A model generated the notes under the pieces. The model saw only the letters and a list, made by a program, of their open reading frames with translations, was not told the DNA's origin and did not search any database. Source: Buchnera aphidicola (Aphis glycines) (GTDB lineage: Bacteria > Pseudomonadota > Gammaproteobacteria > Enterobacterales > Enterobacteriaceae). From it: 64,000 bases of DNA. The stretch is from positions 372,001 to 436,000 of the forward strand of contig NZ_CP009253.1 of NCBI RefSeq assembly GCF_001280225.1, written 5' to 3'. The first letter of the stretch is position 1; each line of letters opens with the position of its first letter. Shown one piece after another: positions 9,671-19,474 of the stretch. Both the position numbers and the translations under genes were made by a program.

Positions 9671-11107
9671 ATGTTTAAAAATGTATTTTCAAGTCTTCAA
9701 AAAATTGGAAAATCACTTATGTTACCTGTTTCAGTGTTACCAATAGCAGGGATATTACTTGGTATAGGATCAGCTCATTTTAGCTTATTACCAGATACTA
9801 TTTCTACAATTATGGCTCAAACAGGGGGATCTGTTTTTTCAAATATGCCATTAATTTTTGCTATTGGGGTAGCGTTAGGTTTTAGTAACAACGATGGTGT
9901 AGCAGCATTAGCAGCAGTAGTAGCATATAGTATATTAATTCAGACATTATCTGTAATTGAACCTAATACTATGTTATATGCAAATATTGATATAACAAAA
10001 AGTAAACATTTTTCTGATATAGGAATATTAGGTGGTATTATAGCAGGAGGAATTGCTGCTTATATGTTTAATAAGTTCTATAAAATTCAATTACCTGAAT
10101 ATTTAGGATTTTTTGCTGGAAAAAGATTTGTTCCTATTATCTCGGGACTATGTGCAATATTTATAGGATTATTATTATCTTTAATTTGGCCATCAATTGC
10201 TATAAAAATTCAAATATTTTCTCAATGGGCTGCTTATCAAAATCCAATTTTCGCTTTTTCTTTATATGGATTAGTAGAAAGAGCATTAGTTCCATTTGGC
10301 TTGCATCATATATGGAACGTTCCATTTCAAATGCAAATTGGAGAGTATACTAACTCTATTGGACAAGTGTTTCATGGTGACATCGCAAGATATATAGCCG
10401 GAGATAGAACTGCAGGAAACTTATCAGGCGGATTTATTTTCAAGATGTATGGTCTTCCAGGAGCAGCTTTAGCAATTTGGCATGCAGCAAAAAAAGAAAA
10501 TAAAAAAAAAATAGGAAGTATTATGATTTCTGCTGCATTAACAGCTTTTTTAACTGGAATTACCGAGCCGATTGAATTTTCATTTATATTAGTTGCTCCA
10601 ATATTATATGTTATTCATGCTTTTTTAGCAGGATTATCTTTTCCATTGTGTATTTTTTTAAATATGCGGGCAGGAACAAGTTTTTCACACGGATTGATAG
10701 ATTTTATAGTGCTAAGTGGGCATAGTAGTAAGTTGTTTCTTTTCCCAATCGTTGGTATTTTATATGGTTCTTTATATTATATAATATTTTATTTTGTAAT
10801 AATGACATTTAATTTGAAAACTCCAGGAAGAGAGAATAAACGAAATAATATTGTAATAAAAAATAATAATGAGATAGCACCTGAGATTGTTCATGCATTA
10901 GGCGGAAAAGAAAATATCAAAAATTTAGATGCTTGTATTACTAGATTGCGTATTACAGTATTAGACATGTCAAAAGTTAATAAAGTTGCTTTAAAAGATT
11001 TAGGAGCAGCAGGAGTAGTAATATCAGGGTTAGGAGTTCAAGCTGTTTTTGGGACTAAATCTGAAAATATTAAGACAGCAATAGATGAATATATAAAAAA
11101 TAAATAA
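9671..11107 (+). CDS. ptsG: PTS glucose-specific EIICB component
   Basis: Takes up glucose across the inner membrane while phosphorylating it. The product is 478 aa (E. coli 477). The EIIC membrane domain (about residues 1-385) has many hydrophobic segments and the substrate motif [10 protein letters not shown]. The C-terminal EIIB domain carries the phosphorylated Cys in [13 protein letters not shown] good TTAGGAG ribosome site lies 6 bases before the ATG. No regulator binding site was recognised. It probably imports host-derived glucose. Confidence 0.96.
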   Translation: MFKNVFSSLQKIGKSLMLPVSVLPIAGILLGIGSAHFSLLPDTISTIMAQTGGSVFSNMPLIFAIGVALGFSNNDGVAALAAVVAYSILIQTLSVIEPNTMLYANIDITKSKHFSDIGILGGIIAGGIAAYMFNKFYKIQLPEYLGFFAGKRFVPIISGLCAIFIGLLLSLIWPSIAIKIQIFSQWAAYQNPIFAFSLYGLVERALVPFGLHHIWNVPFQMQIGEYTNSIGQVFHGDIARYIAGDRTAGNLSGGFIFKMYGLPGAALAIWHAAKKENKKKIGSIMISAALTAFLTGITEPIEFSFILVAPILYVIHAFLAGLSFPLCIFLNMRAGTSFSHGLIDFIVLSGHSSKLFLFPIVGILYGSLYYIIFYFVIMTFNLKTPGRENKRNNIVIKNNNEIAPEIVHALGGKENIKNLDACITRLRITVLDMSKVNKVALKDLGAAGVVISGLGVQAVFGTKSENIKTAIDEYIKNK

Positions 11108-11113
11108 ACAATA

Positions 11114-11137
11114 GGGTGAGTAAACTATAACTCGCCC
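11114..11137 (+). terminator. Possible stem-loop after ptsG
   Basis: An 8-bp stem with one G-U pair (GGGTGAGT, 11114-11121, with ACTCGCCC, 11130-11137) follows the ptsG stop. It is GC-rich against an AT-rich background, but no clear T tract follows, so it may be an mRNA end-protecting hairpin. Confidence 0.45.
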
Positions 11138-11187
11138 AATAATAGGCATATTTTGTCAAACCAACATTGGAATAAAAATATTTTATT

Positions 11188-11532
11188 ATGAATAATGATT
11201 TAATTTTTCAAAAAATTATCAAAAAAGAAATTTCATCAAATATCTTATATCAAGACAACATAGTTACAGCTTTTGATGATATAAATCCAAAAGCTCCTAT
11301 ACATATATTAATTGTACCAAACTGTATAATAAAAACAGCAAATGACATAAATAAAAAAAATAAAAATATTTTTGCACATATGTTTTATATTGCAGTTCAG
11401 ATAGCTAAAAAGAAAAATATCAGTGAAGATGGGTATAAGATTATTATTAATTGCAATAAAAATGGAGGACAAGAAATTAATTATTTACATATGCATTTAT
11501 TAGGTGGAACTAAACTAAAAGCATTATATTAA
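11188..11532 (+). CDS. hinT: HIT-family purine nucleoside phosphoramidase HinT
   Basis: HinT hydrolyses aminoacyl-AMP and other AMP-lysine type conjugates. The product is 114 aa (E. coli 119) and aligns throughout: [26 protein letters not shown] and the C-terminal LHMHLLGG. In the HIT triad the first His is replaced by Tyr (NYLHMH; E. coli has HIHMH), while the central nucleophilic His at about residue 101 and the third His remain. It follows ptsG as in E. coli. Activity is probably kept but could be altered. Confidence 0.9.
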   Translation: MNNDLIFQKIIKKEISSNILYQDNIVTAFDDINPKAPIHILIVPNCIIKTANDINKKNKNIFAHMFYIAVQIAKKKNISEDGYKIIINCNKNGGQEINYLHMHLLGGTKLKALY

Positions 11533-12258
11533 AATATAGCTTTTTAAAAAAGTAAATCATTTAAAAAATAAATTAATATTTATATTAATTATTTTTTTAA
11601 AAACAAGTGTTCATTTTTTAAAAAAATAAATTTAAAAATACAAGTTTTATTTTATTAAAATTGAAAATACTATTAACTATATTGTTGTAGAAAACATTTT
11701 TTGATAAAAGTATTTTTTTTAAAAATACACTTATATATATGAACACCTTAAAAAATGAAGAGAAATATTTTTTAGATCACAAAAAATCAATAAACATATG
11801 AAAAAAATTGTTAAAAAATAAAAATATTTAACATTATTAATGATAATCAAATCAGTGCAAGCACAAAAAATTCGGACTACCTGAGAAAAAATAAATTTTT
11901 AAATATCAATAACCTCAATATTCTTAGCTAAAAATCAAAATGAAATATATTATCTTAATCCTAGGAATTATTATTGTTGATAAATAATTTGTAAAAATTA
12001 AGTTAATTTTTTTAAAATAAGAGAAATTGTACTTTAAAAAATAAAAAATTTATTTTCTTAAAAAATATATTAATTGTAAATAATTATGAAACCATTTAAT
12101 ACAGTAAAACTTTCTACTCAAATGTATAACATAAAATATATATTGTATATTTAAAAAAATACATTTTACTTGTTATCAATGAGTAGAAAGTTTTAACCTT
12201 AATTTTTTATATAAAAACTTTTTTAAAAATTTAATTGAAAAAGTTATTTAGTATGCAA
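11533..12258 (+). other. Gene-free stretch with a possible eroded signal-peptide ORF
   Basis: No intact gene is seen in these 726 bases. From the ATG at 11798 one frame reads MKKIVKK, stop, then KYLTLLMIIKSVQAQ, which resembles a broken signal peptide with an Ala-Gln-Ala cleavage region. Further stops follow within 15 codons and nothing downstream is recognisable. E. coli has ycfL and lpoB (both lipoproteins) after hinT, so this may be the remains of such a gene, but no match could be made. A strong inverted repeat lies at 12106-12194. Confidence 0.3.
12106..12194 (-). terminator. Long inverted repeat downstream of the porin gene
   Basis: A perfect 15-bp stem (AAAACTTTCTACTCA, 12106-12120, and its complement, 12180-12194) is separated by 59 bases. 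The inside is itself partly pairable (TATAACA with TGTTATC, then TAAAAT with ATTTTA). It lies 65 bases after the porin stop in the direction of porin transcription. It could end or stabilise the porin mRNA. Confidence 0.5.
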
Positions 12259-13365
12259 TTAAAATTGGTAAACCAATCCAGCACCAATAATATTATCCGT
12301 AGAAATTTTATTTGTTTTAATAAAATCATTTTCTTTCAACAAATTAATCTTATAATTCATATAAGTTGAAATATTTTTATTAAACTCGTAACGAGTAGAA
12401 ATATTAATTTGTTTTGCTAAACCTAATTCACTTTTTTTAGAACCATGCATATTATAACCTTTAGAATCTAGATAACTTAAAGAAGGACGAAATCCAGATT
12501 TAAAAGTATATTCCGCAATAGCCTCAATATTTTGCGTTTCGTTTATATAACTGCTAGTATGAATGTTATGAGGTGTTAAATTTCTCGCTGCACCATAAAA
12601 AGCAGCAAAATATATATTATTAGCATCATATTTAAAACCTAACCCATATGAATTCACAGATTCATTTGTTAAAATTTTACCTGTTGCAGAATGAGTTCTT
12701 TTCGATGTAAAACAAGATCCGATAGCAGTTAATCCAGAATCACTTTCATATTTTAAAGATGCGCCCCAACCTGAATGATTTTTTTGGCTTGGATGTCGAT
12801 TTTTAGTTTCATCTTGATATTGTAATGCAAAACTCATACCATCAATTAAACCAAAAACATTATCATTTCTATAAGTTAACAAACTGCTATTTCTACCTAC
12901 CATATAATTATCATTATATGCAAAAACACTGTCATTTTTGATATATGGCGCACGATTAATCAAAGACTCCACATCATGAATAACACCATAATTTCTACCA
13001 TAATCTATAGATCCTAAATTACCATACTTCAAACCAGCATATCCTAAACGTATAGTATTATTTTGTTGTTGATTCATTAATTCTTCAGGCATAAAAAAAT
13101 CAGTTTTATATTCAATTTTTGCATAACTAGATAGTTTATTAGTGATATTAATTTTTCCAGATAATCCTAAAATAGCATTAGTATTATCTTCTTTTGGAGT
13201 AATCTTGGTAGATAAAAAACTATTAGAAAATTCATGATTAGGGTTTATAATTCCATATAATTCTAACTTGTTTCCATTTTTGTTAAAAATTTCAGCAGCT
13301 TGAACTGCACTACTAGTTGCAAATAACATAGGTATCAAAATTGATAAAGATTTTTTTTTGTTCAT
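12259..13365 (-). CDS. ompF: OmpF/OmpC-type general porin
   Basis: Outer-membrane trimeric beta-barrel porin for small solutes. The product is 368 aa (E. coli OmpF 362). An N-terminal signal peptide (MNKKKSLSILIPMLFATSS, then VQAA) precedes the mature AEIFNKNGNKLELYG, the classic start of enterobacterial porins. Family motifs such as LGYAGLKYG, GSIDYGRNYG and AEYTFKSGFRPSLSYL are present, and the last residue is Phe as barrel assembly requires. AAGGTAA precedes the ATG. The order pncB-asnS-porin is as in E. coli, supporting ompF as the positional orthologue, though OmpC and OmpF cannot be told apart by sequence here. Confidence 0.88.
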   Translation of the reverse strand: MNKKKSLSILIPMLFATSSAVQAAEIFNKNGNKLELYGIINPNHEFSNSFLSTKITPKEDNTNAILGLSGKINITNKLSSYAKIEYKTDFFMPEELMNQQQNNTIRLGYAGLKYGNLGSIDYGRNYGVIHDVESLINRAPYIKNDSVFAYNDNYMVGRNSSLLTYRNDNVFGLIDGMSFALQYQDETKNRHPSQKNHSGWGASLKYESDSGLTAIGSCFTSKRTHSATGKILTNESVNSYGLGFKYDANNIYFAAFYGAARNLTPHNIHTSSYINETQNIEAIAEYTFKSGFRPSLSYLDSKGYNMHGSKKSELGLAKQINISTRYEFNKNISTYMNYKINLLKENDFIKTNKISTDNIIGAGLVYQF

Positions 13366-13438
13366 ATTTTTAAATTACCTTATTAGTAATGTCATATAAA
13401 TTAAACAATTATAAAAATAATTTGATATAAAAATTTAT

Positions 13439-14839
13439 TTAAAAACGAGAGTTTTTAGCAGTACGAGGAAATGGTGTTATATCTCTTATATTCGATACAC
13501 CAGTAATATAAGCAATAAATCGCTCAAAACCCATACCAAAACCTGAGTGTTGAACAGTCCCGTAACGTCTAAGGTCTCGATACCACCAATAATCTTCTTT
13601 TTTAAGACCTAATTCTAATAAACGTAAATCTAGTATTTCAATACGTTCTTCACGTTGAGATCCACCTATTAATTCGCCAATACCTGGTACTAAAAGATCC
13701 ATAGCAGAAACAGTTTTTTTATCATCGTTCAGTCTCATATAAAATGCTTTTAATTCTTTTGGATAATCCGTTATTATTACAGGTCTTTTAAAGTGTTTCT
13801 CAACAAGAAAACGTTCATGTTCAGCATTTAAGTCAATTCCTGAATAAATAATTTTATCAAATTTATTTTGAGAACTTATTAAAATATTTATAGCTTCAGT
13901 ATACTTTATTCGTATAAAATCTAATGATACAAACTTTTCAAGACGGTTAATTATATCACTATCGATGTAATTTTTAAGGAATTTAATATCTGTCGTACAG
14001 TTTTTTAGAACACGTTTACAAATATACTTCAACATTTCTTCTGAAAATTTAGATATTTCATGTAAATTTAAAAAAGATGATTCAATTTCTAACATCCAAA
14101 ATTCCGCTAAATGACGAACAGTGTTTGAATTTTCAGCTCTAAAAGTTGGTCCAAAAGTGTATACTTTAGACAAAGAGCAAGCATATGATTCTAAGTTTAG
14201 TTGTCCCGAAACAGTTAAAAAAGACTCTTTTCCAAAAAAATCTTTTTTAAAATCAACGGAACCATTATCGTTTTTAGGAATATTTTTCATATTTAATGTT
14301 GAAACATTAAACATTTCTCCAGCACCTTCAGTATTTAAACTAGTAATAATAGGTGTCGGAATCCAATAATATCCTTTTTTATTTAAAAATTTATGTAATA
14401 GTTGAAATACATAGTTTCGTATTCTTACTATAACTCCAATTAAATTTGTTCTACCACGTAAATGCGCTACTTCTCGCAAATATTCTAAGCTATGTTTTTT
14501 AGCAGAAATTGGATAAGTATCTGGATTGTCTACCCATCCTAATACTTGAATTTCTGTCGCTTTAATTTCATATTCTTGCTTCCTGCCGATAGATAAAATA
14601 AGATCTCCTTTAATCAATACGGAACATCCAACAGTTAAACGCAATATTTCTTTATAATAGTTATATAAAGTATTATTAGCAATAACTTGTATAGCATGAA
14701 AACACGATCCGTCGTATACTGTAATAAAAGAAAATCCAGATTTTGAACTTCTTCGACTCTTGACCCATCCAGATATAGTAATTGAATCATTTAACATAGT
14801 ATCATTTTGATATATTTTTGATATTGATACTGTATTCAT
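13439..14839 (-). CDS. asnS: Asparaginyl-tRNA synthetase
   Basis: Charges tRNA-Asn. The product is 466 aa, the same as E. coli. The N-terminal OB-fold anticodon-binding domain (about residues 15-100) is followed by the class II core. Visible motifs include TEGAGEMF, the motif 2 region FGPTFRAENSNT, and motif 3 GMGFERFIAYITG. It lies between pncB and the porin gene, all on the minus strand; the 73-base gap on each side allows either co-transcription or separate promoters. Confidence 0.97.
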   Translation of the reverse strand: MNTVSISKIYQNDTMLNDSITISGWVKSRRSSKSGFSFITVYDGSCFHAIQVIANNTLYNYYKEILRLTVGCSVLIKGDLILSIGRKQEYEIKATEIQVLGWVDNPDTYPISAKKHSLEYLREVAHLRGRTNLIGVIVRIRNYVFQLLHKFLNKKGYYWIPTPIITSLNTEGAGEMFNVSTLNMKNIPKNDNGSVDFKKDFFGKESFLTVSGQLNLESYACSLSKVYTFGPTFRAENSNTVRHLAEFWMLEIESSFLNLHEISKFSEEMLKYICKRVLKNCTTDIKFLKNYIDSDIINRLEKFVSLDFIRIKYTEAINILISSQNKFDKIIYSGIDLNAEHERFLVEKHFKRPVIITDYPKELKAFYMRLNDDKKTVSAMDLLVPGIGELIGGSQREERIEILDLRLLELGLKKEDYWWYRDLRRYGTVQHSGFGMGFERFIAYITGVSNIRDITPFPRTAKNSRF

Positions 14840-14911
14840 TATATTTTCCCTTATACTCTATTTTTTAAATAATATTGATAAAAATAAGTATAATCAAAAA
14901 AATTATTAATA

Positions 14912-16114
14912 TTATTTTATATTTTTTAAAGGTAAATCAAATGCTTTAAATAACGATTTCATAAATTCTTTGTCTAAACAAAACATTTTCCCAGGACTAT
15001 CAGATATTTTTGCCACAGGTTTTCCATTGCATTTAACTAACTTAATTACAATATTTAACGGTTTTACATTTGGAATATCACAAGTTAATTTTGTTCCAAT
15101 ACCAAATACAATATTAATTTTTTGATTAAATTTGCTATATAAAGTTATAATTGTGTTAAAATTTAAGTTATCTGAAAACAATAAAGTTTTACTAGAAGGA
15201 TCAATTCCTAAACGATTATAATGCTTTAAAGCTTTTTTAGCCCATTGTATTGGATCACCTGAATCATGCCTCATCCCTTGGTATGATTTAGATAAAAATA
15301 AATTAAAATCACGTAAAAAAGAATCCATTGTAATACAATCTGTCAAAGCAATTCCTAAATGTTTTTTATATTGACACAACCATATTTTTAAAGCTAAAGA
15401 TTGACTGTATTTTAAATTAGAACTAATTTGCTGGTGCGCTTGAAACCATTCATGCGCTTGAGTTCCCACTGGGGATAATTTTAAAATACGAGAGATATGA
15501 TAGTTGCTTGATCCAACTAAAAAAGGAAATTGTTTTTTCAATCTTTTTACAATAGAATATTGTACATCATATGAAAATCTGCGTCTTGTCCCAAAATCAA
15601 TAATTTTTAAGCGAGAGAGATCTAAATTTTTAGTGTAGTTAAAAAATTTTTTTAATTTTAAGTTCAAATAATCTACTGCAATTTCCGGAGTCACTTCAGG
15701 ATAATGGTTTTTATGAAAAATTTCACTAATTAAAGATAAAATAGGAACTTCCCATAAAATTACTTCTTTCCATAATCCGGAAATTCGAATACGCAATTGA
15801 CCATGATGATTATTGACTTTGACTTGTTTTATATTATATCGAAAATTTTTTAACCAATGTAAATATTCTTTTTTAAAGAATGGAAATGAATTCATATATA
15901 AATATTCTTCATGACTCAAAGATAAAGATTCCATCATATTAATTTGATCTAACAAAACATGCGAATACGATCCTAAAATATTAGGTCCTCTACAAATAAA
16001 ATCTGAAACAACATTAACATTCTTGTAGAAAAAAAACACAGCTTGCTGCATATGAAGCTTATATGCATCAGTATCAAGTAATGTTTTTACTATTGGATAA
16101 TTGTATTTTTTCAT
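14912..16114 (-). CDS. pncB: Nicotinate phosphoribosyltransferase
   Basis: Makes nicotinate mononucleotide from nicotinate and PRPP in NAD salvage. The product is 400 aa, the same as E. coli. Characteristic segments are [16 protein letters not shown] at the N-terminus, [25 protein letters not shown] (the autophosphorylated His region) and MRHDSGDP. It is transcribed away from pyrD across about 250 AT-rich bases. It suggests that NAD is made from nicotinate, which could be host-supplied. Confidence 0.95.
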   Translation of the reverse strand: MKKYNYPIVKTLLDTDAYKLHMQQAVFFFYKNVNVVSDFICRGPNILGSYSHVLLDQINMMESLSLSHEEYLYMNSFPFFKKEYLHWLKNFRYNIKQVKVNNHHGQLRIRISGLWKEVILWEVPILSLISEIFHKNHYPEVTPEIAVDYLNLKLKKFFNYTKNLDLSRLKIIDFGTRRRFSYDVQYSIVKRLKKQFPFLVGSSNYHISRILKLSPVGTQAHEWFQAHQQISSNLKYSQSLALKIWLCQYKKHLGIALTDCITMDSFLRDFNLFLSKSYQGMRHDSGDPIQWAKKALKHYNRLGIDPSSKTLLFSDNLNFNTIITLYSKFNQKINIVFGIGTKLTCDIPNVKPLNIVIKLVKCNGKPVAKISDSPGKMFCLDKEFMKSLFKAFDLPLKNIK

Positions 16115-16366
16115 AGTATATCTATTTTATAATATTTTTTGTATTATGATAATTACGATATAATTCTTAGTATTGAGCTAATTGTACAATTTATATAAAA
16201 ATATAGCATAAATAAGAAAGTTATCAATTTTTCAATATTTATTATAAACTAATAATAAATTGAAACTTTTAATGTTTATTGGAATTATAATAAAATAATT
16301 ACGCTTTTTAAAATGAAAAAATAGTTAAAAACGCACATCTTACGTGGTCAGTAAAAAGGAATTATA

Positions 16367-17379
16367 ATGTTTTACTATTTAATACGTAAACTTTTATTTT
16401 TAATAGATCCTGAAAAATCACATACATTGACGTTGAAATATATTAGTTTTAAATACATACAAAAATTAATAAATTTTTTTTTAAAACCTATTCCATCTAA
16501 ACCAATTAAATGTATGGGATTAAAATTTCCTAACAAGGTTGGTTTAGCTGCTGGAATGGATAAAAATGGTGAATATATAGATTTTTTTTCTAAACTAGGT
16601 TTTGGTTTTATTGAATTAGGCACGGTTACTCCATTACCTCAAACAGGAAACCCAAAACCAAGAATGTTTCGAATAATTCAATCAGAAGCAATTATTAATA
16701 ACATGGGATTTAATAACCTTGGTATAGAAAATCTTATTTATAATATCAAAAAATCAAAATTTAAAGGAATAATCGGGGTTAATATAGGAAAAAATAAAAA
16801 TACTTCTATTAAAAATGCAATAAATGATTATTTAATATGTATCGAGAAAATATATTGTTATACTCATTATATAACTATCAATATTTCTTCTCCTAATACA
16901 AAATATTTAAGAGATTTACAATATGGAGTATTATTTGAAAATTTACTAAAAAATATTAAAATAAAACAAAAGGAAATGCATAAAAAATATTTTAAATATG
17001 TACCAATAGCTATCAAAATTTCACCAGACTTATTAAAACATGAAATAATCCATATTGCTAAAAAATTAATTCAATTTAATATAGATGCAGTTGTCGCAAC
17101 TAACACCACTACAAATCATTTCTCTATCCACAAAAAAATAACAAGTAAACACATGCAAGGAGGTCTCAGCGGTTTACCTTTACAAAACAAGAGTAATTAT
17201 GTAGTGTCAATATTACATCAAGAGCTTAAAAAAAAATTCCTATAATTGGAGTAGGAGGAATTAATTCTTTAAATTCAGCAAAAGAAAAAATAAAGTTAGG
17301 AGCTGATTTAATACAAATATATTCTGGACTTATATATCATGGTCCAATATTTATTAGAAATATAATTAAAAAATTATGA
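16367..17379 (+). CDS. pyrD: Dihydroorotate dehydrogenase, frameshifted in a nine-A run
   Basis: Quinone-linked membrane enzyme of pyrimidine synthesis. The N-terminal 292 codons (16367-17245) are intact: [28 protein letters not shown], the FMN site [26 protein letters not shown] and TNTT. At the A9 run 17228-17236 the frame shifts and hits TAA at 17243-17245. The missing C-terminus ([11 protein letters not shown], then [16 protein letters not shown]) is intact in the -1 frame up to TGA 17377-17379. Ten A would restore a 337-aa protein (E. coli 336). The truncated form would lack the last FMN phosphate-binding loop. Either a recent pseudogene, a sequencing error, or a gene rescued by transcriptional slippage. 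Confidence 0.88.
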
Positions 17380-19453
17380 ACTATTTATATGCAATTACAA
17401 ATTCAGGATGTGAAAATTGTTAGAAAAGGAACTTATTTCTTTAAGAACAAAAAATTTAAATATTATTGACGGAGGTATTTATTATGAAGCGAAGGATTTG
17501 CTATTATACGAAAGTGTAATATGAAATCGAATTGCTTCTAATATTTATATATGTATTAAAAATTTTACCATTAACAGTATCCATAATTTATATACTAACA
17601 CTTATCAAATTAATTGGAACAAAATTTTTTATTTAAAAAATACATTTTTAATAAAATTTAAAGGATACAGTAATATTGTTAAAATAGTTCGTTTGCTGTA
17701 TTAACTATAAATAATGCAATTATAGATCAATTTTATAAAAAATATTCTATGTATCCTAATATTAATCTTATTAATCCTGATATCAATATTCAAGTATTAT
17801 TAATTAATAACAGAATAAATATTATGTTATATCTATCTGGATATTCTTTGCATCAAAGATGGTATCGAAAATGTTTTAATATTACTTCGCTACAAGAAAA
17901 ATTAAGTGCGGCAATTATATTAAGCTCTACATGGAAAAAAATTTTCTTTTAATCGATCCTATTCGTGGTTCTGAGACTATGTGAATTAAAGCAGCTATGA
18001 TTTATTCTGATAGAGCACCAGAATTAAAAAGAAATAAATTAGGTTTTAAATATCGTAAAGGATATAATAGTTTTTTATGGAATACAGTTTGTAATGAAGC
18101 AAATAAAAGATTTGAAACTAAAATAAGTAAATGTCATAAAAATTTATTTATAGGATATGATTATAATAAAAAAATTATAAAACAAGAAAAAGAAAATGCG
18201 TTTAATGCAAACATATTAAAAATTATTCAATTTTCAACATGTAATTTAAATAATATTATTAACCTGTATAAAAATAAAAAAATTAGAATATTATTAAGCA
18301 ACCCATCGCATACAGACAAAGAAAATGCTGAAAGCACACTAGTAGTATTATATGTTCAAATCGGTTTTGTATTGAAGAAGTACTTTAAAAATTAAACACT
18401 ATAAATATTTACTAGATCAGAATTTTTATTGCATTTCGTACAAATAGAATATTATGAAACATTTTTTTAAGAATGCTCTATCCGACTGTTTTTTAAGAAA
18501 TTATAAAATGTCTTCAAACATACTAAATTATGAAAATAAAGAATACGAAAACAGACTAAAAAAGAATATCAAAAAATTAAAAACATGGAATGACTGAAAA
18601 AAAATAGACTGTTTTCGTATATATGATAGAGATATACCTAATTATAATATTGTTGTACATGTTTGTAAAAACTGGTTAGTTATTCAAGAATATCAAGTTC
18701 CAAAAGAAATAAATATACATAATTCTTATAAAAGATTATGCGATGCAATGTATTACACTAAAGAAGTATTATCTATTTCAATTAATAAGATAGTGCTTAA
18801 GATAAAAAAACAAAAAAATTACAATATCAAAAACTTTTTAATAGTAAAAAATTTTTTATAATTCAAGAATATAAGACTAAATTATTAATAAATTTATTTG
18901 ATTATTTAGATTGTGGATTATTTTTGTAACATCGATACGTAAGAAAGATTATAAGTACGATATCACATGGTAAAGATTTTTTAAATTTATTTGCATATAC
19001 TGATAGTGTGACTGTTTTTACTAAATTAAGAGGAACTAAAAGTACAACGACTATAGATATATCCAAAAAATATATACAGTATTCTATAAAAAATATGTCA
19101 ATTAATAATATAATTGGAATACAACATTCTTTTATCCAAACAAACTGTTTAGAGTAGATCGAATCAACTTATCAAAAATTTGATTTAATATTTTTTAATC
19201 TACCAACTTTTTCAAATTCGAAAAAATGAAAAAGTTTTTTGAATTAAAAAAGATTATCTTAACTTATTAAAAATTTTAAAAAAACTTTGCGAAAAATGGT
19301 TGTATTATTTTTTCAAGCTCTAAAAATAATTTTAAATTAGATTTTGATAAAACTAAAAAAATGAAAATATATGTTAAAAATATTACTCATTTAATGCAAT
19401 CAAAAGATTTTTTAAATGAAAAATATTACTCCTGGATAATAAAACATACATAA
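17376..19453 (+). pseudogene. rlmL: Decayed 23S rRNA methyltransferase RlmKL (ycbY)
   Basis: Remains of the bifunctional enzyme that methylates G2445 and G2069 of 23S rRNA (E. coli 702 aa). The ATG overlaps the pyrD stop and reads [15 protein letters not shown] then a stop; the homology continues through several frames with many stops. Recognisable pieces are the THUMP-like region (17420-17750), LSGYSLHQRWYRK (near 17850), a degraded SAM motif IDPIRGSETM (E. coli LDPMCGSGTL, near 17960), YDRDIPNYNIVVH (near 18630), KDFLNLFAYTDSVTV (near 18970), and NLPTFSNSKK (near 19200). The open pieces 17749-17952 and 17997-18395 are fragments, not separate genes. It ends 20 bases before uup, as in E. coli. 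Confidence 0.9.
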
Positions 19454-19474
19454 TGAATTTTAAATGAGAACAAT

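Noticed and set aside
17749-18395. Two short open frames that might be read as small hypothetical genes
   Set aside because: Both are in-order fragments of the decayed rlmKL pseudogene.
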